Source: a virus
Reading direction: 5' to 3' (one strand)
Virus record (IMG/VR): IMGVR_UViG_3300033999_000053
Location: 1 to 59,566 of that record
DNA length: 59,566 nt
The first letter of the stretch is position 1; each line of letters opens with the position of its first letter. The position numbers were made by a program, and so were the translations under genes. Below the pieces are notes generated by a model. It did not search any database. It was not told where the DNA came from and saw only the letters and a list, made by a program, of their open reading frames with translations. Below are positions 12,948 through 24,200 of the stretch, in pieces.

Positions 12948-13790
12948 TTATCTATTATTCTGTTGTTGTTCCTGTACAGGATTAGCTATAGATTTACTAA
13001 TAGGGATGTTAGTTTGTAATCTGGGATCACTGGCATTCTCTAATAATAACATAACTAGTTCATTCACAATTTCCTGACAAACATAATCTGGAAATTCAAG
13101 AACTTGGGAGGTATCCTCCACTTGATCGACTTGTTCTTGAGTAAGCCTAACGAATTGCGGAGCTTTTAAATAATCTACATACACCAATGCAAGTTTAAAA
13201 ATTGCATCATCTTTACCATATCTTATTTCCAATCTTACTTGATTCTTATTACCGTACCTAACTCCAGAAACTTTTTCTACATTTTCTGGAACTCCAGCAT
13301 TTAAATTTTCAGAATAAGTAATAGGAGTTTGGTTATCTGCTGTCTGATAAGTTGTATCCGTAGTTATATTATTAATATAAAAATACGGATTCTTATAAGA
13401 TGGACGCATGTAGTAATTATTTATTATCTGAGAAAACATATCGGCTGTCAGCCGTTTAGCTCCTGTGGCTCATTTACTACCCTTATTGTAGCATTTATAA
13501 TCTTTTAAAACATCATATTCAACTACACAGTTTAAAATGTGTAAGTAATCATCTGGAAGAACTACTTCATATGTTTTGTACAGTAATCTAGATTCTTCAT
13601 TTAGTGTACTATATACTGTTTGCACAGTAGGAACTAGTATTGCTGTTGATTTAAGTACTCTTACATCATCTGATTTTTGTTGGTTGATGTCGTACAAGTT
13701 ATATACTTTATTTACATACTGATTAATAGCTTTGTTAATAAAGTAATTATAATCTTCTAAGAGTAAGCTAGGAGCCTGGACTTTGTTCAA
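12948..13790 (-). CDS. Conserved crAss-like head-tail connector protein, start uncertain
   Basis: About 280 residues ending at TAA 12948, crossing one TGA at 13470. The segment with PSLLLEDYNYFINKAINQYV followed by NLYDINQQKSDDVRVLKSTA is, in my reading, a conserved crAss-like structural motif. The frame is open upstream to 13841 and encodes KDITSKQAFEYALVEL, which fits the family pattern better than beginning at the TTG at 13790, but it contains no ATG, GTG or good TTG. ATC at 13829 or another non-standard start is possible. The C terminus is Gln/Asn-rich. Confidence 0.65.
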
Positions 13791-13845
13791 TTCTACTAAA
13801 GCATACTCAAACGCTTGTTTTGATGTGATATCCTTAAGTTTTTAT

Positions 13846-13868
13846 TTAATTAGGTATTACCTAATTAA
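13846..13868. repeat. Perfect 11-bp inverted repeat upstream of the connector gene
   Basis: TTAATTAGGTA and its complement are separated by one base. The repeat lies between the stop of the 298-residue gene and the uncertain start of the connector gene. It may be a transcript hairpin or a protein-binding palindrome. Confidence 0.6.
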
Positions 13869-13884
13869 TGGTTATACAATTTAG

Positions 13885-14781
13885 TTAACTCTTTTTCTTA
13901 GAAGCGGTTGAAGTTGCTTTACCTTCTTCTCTACTCTCATCAAAATGAGGTATTCCATCTGTTTGGTGTTTTTCTATATTTTCTATTTCAGATTTAGGTA
14001 AGTAATCTATATATGTTTCTCTCTTTATAGAATCTAGAATAGCTTTATACCTTACATCTTTTAATAATGTAATAACTGCTTCTATAGACCCACCTAACAT
14101 TTTATCATCATATCTATATATACCATCTGACCTTCTAATAACACCTTTTTCTATTGCATCCAATATAAATAAGTGCATTTTCCAGCCATCATCTTCATAC
14201 ATATTTATGATTTTTTGTGGATCTTTTTCTGCAACACTAATCATATAATCTAAAACGTCTGCTGGATAAGCATTTCTTAAATCCCTACCAAGTACTTGAC
14301 ATTTTTTGATTCTATCGGATTCTGAATCATTATAGATATACTGCTCTGCTTTGAAGATTAGTTGTTTTTTGGTTACCCTAGCTTTAGTTACTTCTCCAGG
14401 TCTTTCTACATACAGCTCTGCTGTACCATATTTCTGTTGATCTCCATCTATTACTAGAATACCATTTTCGTCTCTTTCGTCTCTATCTTTTGCAATTATA
14501 TCGGAATATTGAATTGCTTCCCAAATACATCTATCTACCACATCTGTAAGATCCAATTTAAAACCATCTTCTATTACAAATATTTCATTAATTGGAATAT
14601 AATGTATTAGTTTGTTCTTTTGGTCTTCTTTTTCACTTTCAGATAATATCATATCTCCATTTGCATCTATGTTCTTTACACATTCTGCAAACCTACCAGT
14701 TCTAGGATTTGGACAAGGTTGGATAAAGTATTTTTGGCCCACCTTCCCGAATACGCTACGTAATATTATAGCATTAATCAT
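13885..14781 (-). CDS. Conserved protein directly after the capsid gene, 298 aa
   Basis: ATG 14781 to TAA 13885; no TGA, and both Trp codons are TGG. Acidic and mostly helical, with a C-terminal low-complexity tail rich in Ser and Lys (SREEGKATSTASKKKS). It lies immediately after the capsid gene and its hairpin. In crAss-like genomes the gene following the capsid gene is usually a conserved virion protein, so this is likely a head or portal-vertex component. No catalytic motif is visible. The role is inferred from location. Confidence 0.55.
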   Translation of the reverse strand: MINAIILRSVFGKVGQKYFIQPCPNPRTGRFAECVKNIDANGDMILSESEKEDQKNKLIHYIPINEIFVIEDGFKLDLTDVVDRCIWEAIQYSDIIAKDRDERDENGILVIDGDQQKYGTAELYVERPGEVTKARVTKKQLIFKAEQYIYNDSESDRIKKCQVLGRDLRNAYPADVLDYMISVAEKDPQKIINMYEDDGWKMHLFILDAIEKGVIRRSDGIYRYDDKMLGGSIEAVITLLKDVRYKAILDSIKRETYIDYLPKSEIENIEKHQTDGIPHFDESREEGKATSTASKKKS

Positions 14782-14834
14782 TGCTCATTGTTTATTATAT
14801 ATAAGTTATTGTTATCTATAGGTTATTAGTATCT

Positions 14835-14869
14835 AAAAGAATGAGGAGATTAAACTCCCCAATTCTTTT
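14835..14869 (-). terminator. Hairpin terminator overlapping the capsid stop codon
   Basis: Two stem blocks, AAAAGAAT/ATTCTTTT and GGGGAG/CTCCTC, are separated by a single bulged base and close a 6-nt loop. The stem includes the last bases of the capsid gene. It may partly terminate transcription or protect the 3' end of the capsid mRNA. Confidence 0.75.
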
Positions 14870-16286
14870 AATTTTGGCTAAGTATAAATGATTTATATGG
14901 TGCAAAAGCTGCTATACCATAATAACCAGATACTATTAATTTACCACCTGCTACAGGAGTAGCTACTTCTCCATTTTGGAAACCAACTCCAGTTAGTTTG
15001 TTAGAGATAAATTCTTTACCTTTAAGAGTGAAGGCACCAACAGCTGGATTACCAGTTGACATATCAGGAGTAAGATCCATACACAATCCAAATCCCTTAG
15101 TAGGATAATATTTAGAAAGTGCATTATCTACTACAAAGGTAACTACATTACCAGCAACTTCATAAGACATGAAAGTAGCCCCTACTTTTATAGGATTATC
15201 AATCTTTATAGGCATTCCTGCTGCTTTAGAGTATATCATTGTAGGTGTAGAGTTCCACAATTTCAGCCAATCTCTCAAAGCTGTATTAATTTGGTTCCAC
15301 AAAACTTTATTAACGGCAAACATAAAGTGATTTCCAACAGGATTTTCACATTTGTCAACCATTTGTTCCATCATTTTATCAATAACAGAGATTTCAAGTC
15401 TAGTGTATTTCATTTTACTAGCAAATCTTTGGTATTGAGGAATAAGTCCATCACCTTGTATCAGTGGACGACCTTCATGGTCATGTACTGTACACTTACC
15501 ATTTGCATCCATTGTAGATTTATCCCACAATAGACCTTGATTTTTAGCATTATACCAAGAATCTAACAAATCTCTTTCTGCTTTATTCAGTTTATAGAGT
15601 TTTTGTTTAAGTTCTCCGCCTGTTTCACCATTAGAGATTTTTATAAACTGCTCTTCAAATGCATCATATCTAGAAGACATGCTGATATCAACACGAGACT
15701 CTTTAATCCAGGTTCTATGTTTTTCAACATTACTCTGTGCCTTTACGTAGCCTTCAGAGTGGTATTCAGGTACTACATTCGATAAGAATCTTGTAGTATC
15801 TCCTACTTGACAAGAGTTTGCATCAAGAATTGCCTCGTAATCCGAGTCAATCAACTGTACAACATATTCCCAGAAATTATCTGCTTTTCTTTGAGGAACA
15901 GTTTTAACAACACACTGTTGTCCTGATTTTTCAATTATAAAGGTATCATATCGTTCATAATACCTTTCAGTAAAGTACATTGTTATATCTGAGCCACCTG
16001 CTCCATCTCCTGTAGGAGGTGCAGCAAAAGCAACTCTTTTTAAGAAACCAACTTCTATCTCCCACTCAACCATCAATGAATTAATAGGTTGAAATTTATT
16101 AACTGTTTTTTGATTGTAATAGACATTCATCAAGCCTTCTGTAAGGAATGTGGCGGTGTTGTTCATATTCATCCTTGCCATTACTCCCATCATTTGAGGA
16201 GTAGTTCCCAGTAACTTATAGAAGTCTTCATACGTTCTACTGTGTGCCAATTCAGGCTTCAGATTTACATAGCTTGCAACTATCAT
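14868..16286 (-). CDS. Major capsid protein (crAss-like, HK97-fold type)
   Basis: 472 residues, ATG 16286 to TAA 14868. The N terminus (ASYVNLKPELAHSRTYEDFY) and the size match crAss-like major capsid proteins, which form the icosahedral shell. The gene follows a scaffold-like acidic coiled-coil gene by 10 nt, as expected. All seven or more Trp codons are TGG although neighbouring late genes use TGA freely, which fits selection for fast decoding in the most abundant protein. A stable hairpin overlaps its stop codon. The family is assigned from sequence impression and context; a structural search would settle it. Confidence 0.9.
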   Translation of the reverse strand: MIVASYVNLKPELAHSRTYEDFYKLLGTTPQMMGVMARMNMNNTATFLTEGLMNVYYNQKTVNKFQPINSLMVEWEIEVGFLKRVAFAAPPTGDGAGGSDITMYFTERYYERYDTFIIEKSGQQCVVKTVPQRKADNFWEYVVQLIDSDYEAILDANSCQVGDTTRFLSNVVPEYHSEGYVKAQSNVEKHRTWIKESRVDISMSSRYDAFEEQFIKISNGETGGELKQKLYKLNKAERDLLDSWYNAKNQGLLWDKSTMDANGKCTVHDHEGRPLIQGDGLIPQYQRFASKMKYTRLEISVIDKMMEQMVDKCENPVGNHFMFAVNKVLWNQINTALRDWLKLWNSTPTMIYSKAAGMPIKIDNPIKVGATFMSYEVAGNVVTFVVDNALSKYYPTKGFGLCMDLTPDMSTGNPAVGAFTLKGKEFISNKLTGVGFQNGEVATPVAGGKLIVSGYYGIAAFAPYKSFILSQN

Positions 16287-16295
16287 AGTTTTTTA

Positions 16296-17264
16296 TTAAA
16301 ATAAATTATTAAATACGTCATTTTCGTTGTTCTGGTGCCTAACAACACGTGGCTTATCTACTTTCGATTTTAGCTTTGCTATCCCGGCTTCGTATGCATC
16401 TTCAACTGCTTTGAAGGCATCTTTACCATATTTTAAATACCAAGCTACTTCGTATATTTTCTCTGGGTTATTTAGATCTTTATAGAATTGACTCATTCCA
16501 TTTTCATCTAAATCAAGCAGATATGAAAGTGTATTATTTTTATCTTCATCTTCTAGTTCCAAGCCATGAAATCCTGTAGTTTTTACAGCAATATCAGTCA
16601 TTTGATCCACAAATTGATTATACTGCTGTTGCTGTTGTTTTTCAAATTCAGCCTTTTGACTAGCATTGTATTGTTCCTCCAATTCTTTATACTCGCTTCT
16701 TAATTTTGCAACTTTCTTATTAAAAAGTTCCTCATTTTGAAGTTCCTTTTCAAGTTCTATTTGGAGTTCTTCATCTGTTAAATCATATTTATTTTTGAGA
16801 TCTAGTAAAAATAGCTCCTTATCATCATATTGATCTACTGTATATGATGGCTCAGGTTGAAGTCCAGCTTCAGATATTACTGACTCTTTATAAAGATCTA
16901 AAAACTGTTGAATAGTTAAATTATTCTTTTTTAGTTCATTTAAAAAAGCTAATTCAGAATCATCTACTTGTGGACTATCTTGTGTAGTTAAAGAATTCAG
17001 TATATCCAGTTGTTCTTCTTCTGACAAATCAGAGAATTTTACTTCAACTTCTTTACTATCTTCATCTATGACCTTAATTTTAGAATCTACAATTCCTTTA
17101 GATTGTAAAAATTTGTCAATGATAGACTGTGAAGAAGGATTATCCTCATAATCGTCATTAAAGATACTTTCTATACCATTATCTTCTTCTACTACATTTT
17201 CTTGTGGTTGTGTAGAGTCTTCTAAAAAATCATCAGACTCTATAACATTTTCAAACTCATCCAT
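16296..17264 (-). CDS. Capsid scaffolding protein candidate
   Basis: 322 residues, ATG 17264 to TAA 16296. Very acidic and almost wholly helical. A long charged coiled coil covers roughly residues 100-220, with repeated E-L-x-x-E-L patterns, a Gln run (QQQQQ) and a short basic C-terminal tail (KLKSKVDKPRVVRHQ). An acidic helical protein with a basic tail directly upstream of the capsid gene is the standard profile of a phage scaffold that binds the capsid protein by its C terminus and is lost on maturation. The single clear Trp is TGG. Confidence 0.75.
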   Translation of the reverse strand: MDEFENVIESDDFLEDSTQPQENVVEEDNGIESIFNDDYEDNPSSQSIIDKFLQSKGIVDSKIKVIDEDSKEVEVKFSDLSEEEQLDILNSLTTQDSPQVDDSELAFLNELKKNNLTIQQFLDLYKESVISEAGLQPEPSYTVDQYDDKELFLLDLKNKYDLTDEELQIELEKELQNEELFNKKVAKLRSEYKELEEQYNASQKAEFEKQQQQQYNQFVDQMTDIAVKTTGFHGLELEDEDKNNTLSYLLDLDENGMSQFYKDLNNPEKIYEVAWYLKYGKDAFKAVEDAYEAGIAKLKSKVDKPRVVRHQNNENDVFNNLF

Positions 17265-17291
17265 TTACATTCTCCTATTTTATTAATTTTA

Positions 17292-18044
17292 TTATTTATC
17301 TGGTATTAGTATAATTTTCTTATCAGTGTTAGGATACCTTAAAATTATAGTATCTTGGCTATTTATACTAAAACCAGATCCTACAATTTTATTGGAACTC
17401 TTTATATCTGTAATTTTATCTCCTAGATATTGTTCGGATTGATACTCTATATTATGAATCATATACGATTGGCTATATATTGCTAGTCCCATACATGATA
17501 ATATAAATAATAATATCAATATCATTGGAGTATTATTCCTTTTTGTTTTTGATGATTTAGTCATTTTTTTGTTTTTAGACTCCTCTTTATCATATTCATC
17601 TATTGCATCAAGTATTACATCTATATCTTTTCTTTCAATTAGTTTTATAGCTGTAGATACAGATTTTGTTACTCCTTTTGTATCAAATCCTAAATCTCTA
17701 TAATCTTTAAGTAATACAAATACTAATTTATAGACTAATATAGTTAAAAATACTACTATTGTGAATCATGGTACTTTATAGCTTCCAGAAAATATTACCA
17801 AAAACATATCAGCTACAAATGCTATAGATTCAGCAAATACATACATAATAAGCCTAAGATAAGTAAGACTTAATTTTTCTGGTTCTAAGTCATTAGCCTT
17901 TCTAGCTCTAGTTGTTATAGGTCTTAATCCAAGTACTAAAAATATTGTTACTACAACACTAAATACAAAAGCTAGAGTAGTAAATACAATTATATTAATA
18001 TCAAATAAAGAAGATAGATCAATTTCAATTGTTAATAATGGCAT
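17292..18044 (-). CDS. Membrane protein of unknown role, 250 aa
   Basis: ATG 18044 to TAA 17292, joined across TGA at 17766. Four hydrophobic stretches are visible: around residues 15-40 (IIVFTTLAFVFSVVVTIFLVLG), 65-90, 93-108 (FTIVVFLTILVYKLVFVLL) and 170-185 (MILILLFILSCMGLAIY). A charged Lys-rich segment (KEESKNKKMTKSSKTKRNN) precedes the last. It is the first gene after an intergenic gap with a candidate promoter and precedes scaffold and capsid, so it could be expressed with the head genes. Possible roles include a virion-assembly or injection membrane protein; none is proved. Confidence 0.65.
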
Positions 18045-18253
18045 TATTGTGTTTATTAGGGTTTTAAGAATCTTAATTTTTTACCATTTACATTAACATT
18101 CATTTTTGCAAAATTAATATTTTTTTTACTAACAATTGTATAAAAGTATAAAAATTTTATATATAAAAACTAGACACTAATATACGTATAGTATGTAAAA
18201 ATAGTTAAATAAAATATGTAATATTTAAGTTATATTATTGTATAAACTAATAA
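18045..18253. other. AT-rich intergenic gap before the membrane protein and head genes
   Basis: 209 bases between the end of the 2598-residue gene and the membrane protein gene, with no open frame of note. It holds a candidate Bacteroidota-type leftward promoter (18109-18135) and a short palindrome TATACGTATA near 18181-18190. No clear hairpin terminator for the giant gene was seen. Confidence 0.7.
18109..18135 (-). promoter_or_regulatory. Candidate Bacteroidota-type promoter for the head genes
   Basis: On the minus strand a TAATTTTG box (18109-18116) fits the Bacteroides -7 consensus TAnnTTTG. A TTG (18133-18135) lies 16 bases upstream, which puts the two TTG elements about 20 bases apart as in the -33/-7 pattern. 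It would drive the membrane protein, scaffold and capsid genes. Confidence 0.55.
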
Positions 18254-21200
18254 TTAATCTCATCCAGAAGGAATAAGTCTAGGTTCTAATTGATCAGCAT
18301 TAGTTATGTTAGATTTATTAACTCCAGTTAAGTATCCATACACTGAATTTAAAGCTGTATATATAGTAGATTGGAACAATGGTACTGCTCCATACATATT
18401 TATATTGTAATAAAACATACCACTAATATTATTTATATTTAATGCTGTTCTTAATAAATCTGGTGTAATCATTAGCAATCCTTTATTATCTCTTACTATG
18501 TCTGTTACTGCAAATAAATTAGAAGCATTAGTTATTTTAATATTATACTTAAATATATTTACAAAATCAATTTGTGGATAATAGACTTGGTCTGGAGAAA
18601 ATGATTCTGCATTATAAGGCCTCTTATCAAATGTACAATTAGACCAAACTGAACTTATATTTTTTAACTTTATATTGTTTTTAAATAAGTCAGAATTAAT
18701 ATCTACTCCTACAGGTATAACTGTATTACTAAATAAATTAGGAACATCTGTTAGCTCTACATTATTTTGTAATAAATCAGGCGGATATGCAATACCTCTA
18801 GTTAAGTTATTAGCATTTGTACCTCTTAAGCCATAGAATGCATCAAATTTAGTATTACTAAATACAGAATTAAATTCTGTATTATCTACTAAAGACTTAA
18901 ACAATCTTACTGGTATTCTACCTCTTAATCCTTGTATATTATTTGTAGTTCGTATAGAACCTTTACCAGTAGCTGGATCAACAACAACTATACGCTCATA
19001 CCAAGATAAGCTACTTAATACTCCTGACAGTGTAGCTTCTTTATGACAATATCTAAACAAATCTGTTGGAATCATGTAGTTTTGATGGCTTTCTGTATAT
19101 CAGTCAGTAATAGCATTATCTTGAATAGACTGTGCTTGATATTGATCATATATAAAGTATCTCTGTAATCTAGCTTTTTGTGCATCCAACTCAGATTGTT
19201 CTGTAGATGTAGCTCCATCCCATCCATATCCATCTAAATACCAAATATCGAATGCTTGTTCTCCTGGATTATATTCTGGATTAGGAATAGTTTCCGGAGT
19301 ACTTGGATCATAGTCTGGAGGTCTATTTGCTGGATCAGCTATATAATTTGGATTAGGAATAGTCTGTCTTTCATCTCTATCAAAATTATAAGATTTAGAC
19401 ATATTAGTTACATCTAATTTATAATCTACTTTAGTTCCAGGAACTGATACTATATTATTAGCTCAATTTGTATAAATAGATACAGTATTACCATCTGGAT
19501 ATGTTATAGTTTCTAATAATGTATCTGTACTAATTTGTCTATCAGCAGTATATCCCAATAATCAACAATTATTAAATATACCTTCCATATGTTTTATAGT
19601 TCTTCTTATAGAAGTTCCATCAGTCATAAAGAATAGTCTATATGGAATAATTCCAAATACTCCACTAGAAGCAAAAGCACCAGAAACATCTTCTAGAATA
19701 CAATTTTTAAATCCTTCGCCAAGTAATTTAATTCTTATTTTATTAGTATTATTAAATAAGTTTTTAATACTTTTTAGAGAAACTGTATCTCTAAATATTA
19801 CTTGGTTAGGAAATTCATATATTTCTCCATCATTATCTATATCACTATTTGCAAATAAAGATTCTATACTATTAAGATTTATACATCCTTGAAAAATGTC
19901 ATCAGGTATTTTTCTAGAGCCAATTGTTTTTAATCCAGAAAATACACCAATTGCTTGAAGTAGTGTGGTGTTTATATTTCTGAATATTTGCCCCATCTGA
20001 CTAATATCTATGGATATATTACTTCCAGAACTCGAAAATGGATACTGAATAGATGTAAATTTAGGTATATAATAAGTAGTATCTCCATCAGAAAAGGTAT
20101 TACTTATTCCACCAAACACATTAGATTTAATTTCTCCAAATAAGTTAATTCCAGCATACAAAGAATCAGTTAATACATTATAAGAAGAGTTTGTTAATAT
20201 ATGGAATAAATAAGTTATATTACCATCATTTATAATATCCATATCAACTCCAGAACATCCTCTAAATACATCTTTTGGATATACAGAAACTAAATTTCTT
20301 AAGTCTGTAAAGAATGTTTTAGAATTTAACCTACCGTATGTTTTAGTTACTTGTCTAGTATCTGAACAAGTTTTTAGTCTTCCACAATACCTAAACATAT
20401 TATCTATATTAACAAAAGGATAATATGTTCCATTTTTTGATTTAAATAGGTTATTATCTATTCACTCTATAAAAGAACTTTCAAAAGATCCTTCTAGATT
20501 TCTTAAATTTGGAAGATAATCAAACAATCCTCAAGTACTTTCATCACTATCTGAATAATTATCAGCTCTGGAAACTATAGTTCCTGATATACCAGAACCA
20601 GAAAACATATCTTTGATATTATCTATATTTCTACAATTAGAGAAAAAGTCTCTTCATATTTCTCCTGTTATTCCAGAACATCCTTTAAACAATGATTCAG
20701 TGGATGTAACATTATTATTTAGTTTAACAACTATCCTTTTAAAATCATTATAACTTAAAGAGCTACAATTTTCAAATACACTTCTTAATATACTAGAATT
20801 TATAGATATATTTGTTACATCGTTTCCTTCTAAGAACTGATCTGGAAGAGTATTAGCATAAACAGACTCATCATTTAATTTTAAGCTACTACAGTTCTTA
20901 AATACTTCCATTCCTATTATATTAAAGTTACCTTTAATTCTGTTTAATGAACTGCAATTTATAAATGATTGTGTCTCTAAATTAATAGGATTGTTTATAT
21001 CATTCTTACATCTAATCTCTCTAATAGAAGTATTATTATAAGCTTTTATAGAATCTAAATTTGGAAAATTGCTTAAATCTAAATAGCTATTTCTTATAAA
21101 GTTACCTAGCTCATCTTTTGGATTGTCATTATAGATAAAGTTAGAAATAGATGTATTACTAATATCTAGTGATTTAAGAGTATTGAAATAAGGCTCTCCA

Positions 21201-24200
21201 TCTATAAACAATGATGGTAATAATATATCTAAAGTTCTTACTCCACTTAGTTTTAAGTCTTCTAGATTTCATGCACCTATTAGATTCACTTTAAGAGTTT
21301 GGTTATTCTGTCCACTTATATCAAACAACCTTAAATTAGGACAGTTATCTACATTTATTAATTCCAGATTAGATATAGAATTATTAATAGAAGTATAAGT
21401 TACTCTTAATTCATCTAGAAATTCACAGTTAGTAATAGTAAGCCTCTTAACATTTAAAGGGAGTACTAAGTTAGTTAAAGAATTGCAATTATTTATAACT
21501 ATTTCCTCTAGGTCATTGCAGCCTGATAATATAAGAGACTCTAAAAATGCTTGATTACTTATATTTAAAGTTCTAATTGCTGTATTAGAAAGATTATAGT
21601 ATCTTAAAGATGCTGAATCACTTAATAAAACTGAAGTTATATTTGAGTTTGATATGTCTAAGTAACTTAAATTTTTACAATCTCTAACATCTAAAGTATA
21701 AGAAGATGCGTCAGTTAAAGTCACATTAGATAATATTAGTTTTTCTATACTCTTAAGCCCAGTATCAGTATTTGGATCATATACTTTAGGAAATAAAAAG
21801 TTATTAGCTGGTATATTCCTTAAATTACTTAAATCTAACTCTTTTAACAAAGGCAAATCAATATTAACTAGTAAAGTTCATGGATAGTCTTTAAAATTAT
21901 CAAATTTAGTTATGTATTTATTTGCATACATATAGATAATAGTCTCACCACCAGGAGTAGGTACAACTGCTGGAATATCTTTATTATCTAACCAAAAACT
22001 TCCAGAAGTTTTGTCATATGCTCACCTATATAAGATTTTAGAATTAGATGACATTGTTATATCAAATAATATCTGTTCTCCAACACCAGCAGCTTTATTA
22101 TTACTCCACATTTGATTTGCAGGACTATTTACAGAAGGATCTATATTAGACTGATTATTTGTAACTCCATAAACTCCATCTAAAAATAAAACTCTTTTCT
22201 TAAATCAGTCTTTAACATGTATAACTCTGTTACCATGTAAAAACTTCAATTGAGAAAAATCTGTAGTGTCAACAAAACCATCTATTTCGTTATAACTTTG
22301 TGCTATTTTTAAATATTTAACTTTATAATCATAATTAAATAATATTGCACCTGTTTGGTCAGTATAACTTTTATAATATTTATTTATGAAAGCTTCTGGA
22401 TCTGAAAATAGATTTAGTCTTAAATTGGCATAAGCTCTTTCTAAAGTCATTCTTTCTTCTGATAATCCACCACTGTCTCTCAATGGTAAGTTTTCTAATA
22501 CTTCCCACATCCTATTTCAGTTACAAGAAAAGTATTGTTTCACACCATCTGGGTTATCATTAGTATAATTTTTTTCTAGAGTAAATGTAGTTATTCCAGT
22601 GTCACCAGCTTGTATATTATACCATCTGTGTAAATGTGCTCAATACTCTACTATATCTTGACCAGCATTATTTAAACCAAATGCTGTATCCATATCATAG
22701 AATGCTGTATATCATGTATTACCACCTCAACTTCTTAAAGTTAAGTTTTTACACATAGAATCCACCATCCCAAAAAGTAGTGTTATTATAAAATAAGAAG
22801 TAGCATTATTTCAATTTAAATGTTGGTCTAGAGCAGCAAAATTATAATAAGCAGCATTATAGTTATAATACTCTCCTGGAATTAATTTAGTTGGAGTTTG
22901 GCCAGCATCATCCATAGTATATTTAGGAGTCTGGCTCAAAGCCATATTAGCTAACTGGGTATATAGAGTCTTTAATGCATCATATGCTATATTAGTATCT
23001 TGACTAGAATATATAGCATCTACCATAAACCTAATTATCTCCATATCATCTTGCTGAAATGCTCCTTGTGCAGAATTATTTTGATTTACTTCCATAGAGA
23101 AAGTACCATTAGCTGGTGTAGTGTTCCAATATGTTTGTAAATCAGAATAATCTTCTATAATAGTTGGAGCTCCTCCAGGAGTTACAGGTGTGTAATCAGT
23201 AAGTATTTTTAGACCTAAATTATAATTGGCATATCTCCCTAAATTGAAGTTATATATACCCATAAACCTGGTCTCCCTCATTCCTGTAATTCTATCTGGT
23301 GCAAAATTTATAAATACTAGGCAAGGGAAGCCATCAGAAGTATGCTTTATTTTGCTTTTAATTTCTTGTGCCTTCTCAGTTGATGCAAAAACAGAATCTG
23401 GCAATAACATTGGTGGAGTAGCACTTAATGGTTTTATAGGTATGCCAGCTTCATTAGTAACTTCACCATTTATTATTTTACCAATAACTACGTTATTGAC
23501 ATGTGCTGAATCCATAACATCAGCTTTCAGAGTAAATTCATTTTCTGGAAGCCACTCTTGTATAGGTTGAAATAGTTGTAATTTACCAGTCTCATCCTTA
23601 TTACCCATATATAGCTCAAAGTTCTTTGCATTATAAGATAATGAAGAAGTACCTTGCAACCCAATTCTTACTCCATTATTTGCTGATACACCATTTGGAG
23701 TGCTTATTAAAACTTCTCCTAACTTATTCTTAAAAGTTATTTCACATGGAAAAGTTTTACTCATAATTTCTTCTTTCTGTTCTGCTGAAAAAATAGCTGT
23801 AGAATATGCTTTAAATTCTGTATAGGAGCTACTAGTTTCTCTTATTAATACAATAGGATATGGAGTATTTACATCCATTTGTGCACTTAATGTATTATAT
23901 AACTGGTCTCCGCTATAGAATGAATTATTAGCTTTATCCCATAATAGACAGTTACCTTCAGAATCAAATAAGTTCTTTGATCTTAATTCTGCATCCAAAG
24001 ATTCATCTACAACACCACGATTTAAAGAAGCCTGCTCTGTAGCTGATATATAATTTTGTACAATAGCATATTCAGTTTGTGAAGATGTATAAAGTTTAAT
24101 ATCGTATATTGTTACATTAGAAAACCTACTTAATACTCCATTATTATTTCTACACCCAAAATACAAATCTTGATTAAAAGTCCAGTCAATTGCAGATTGA

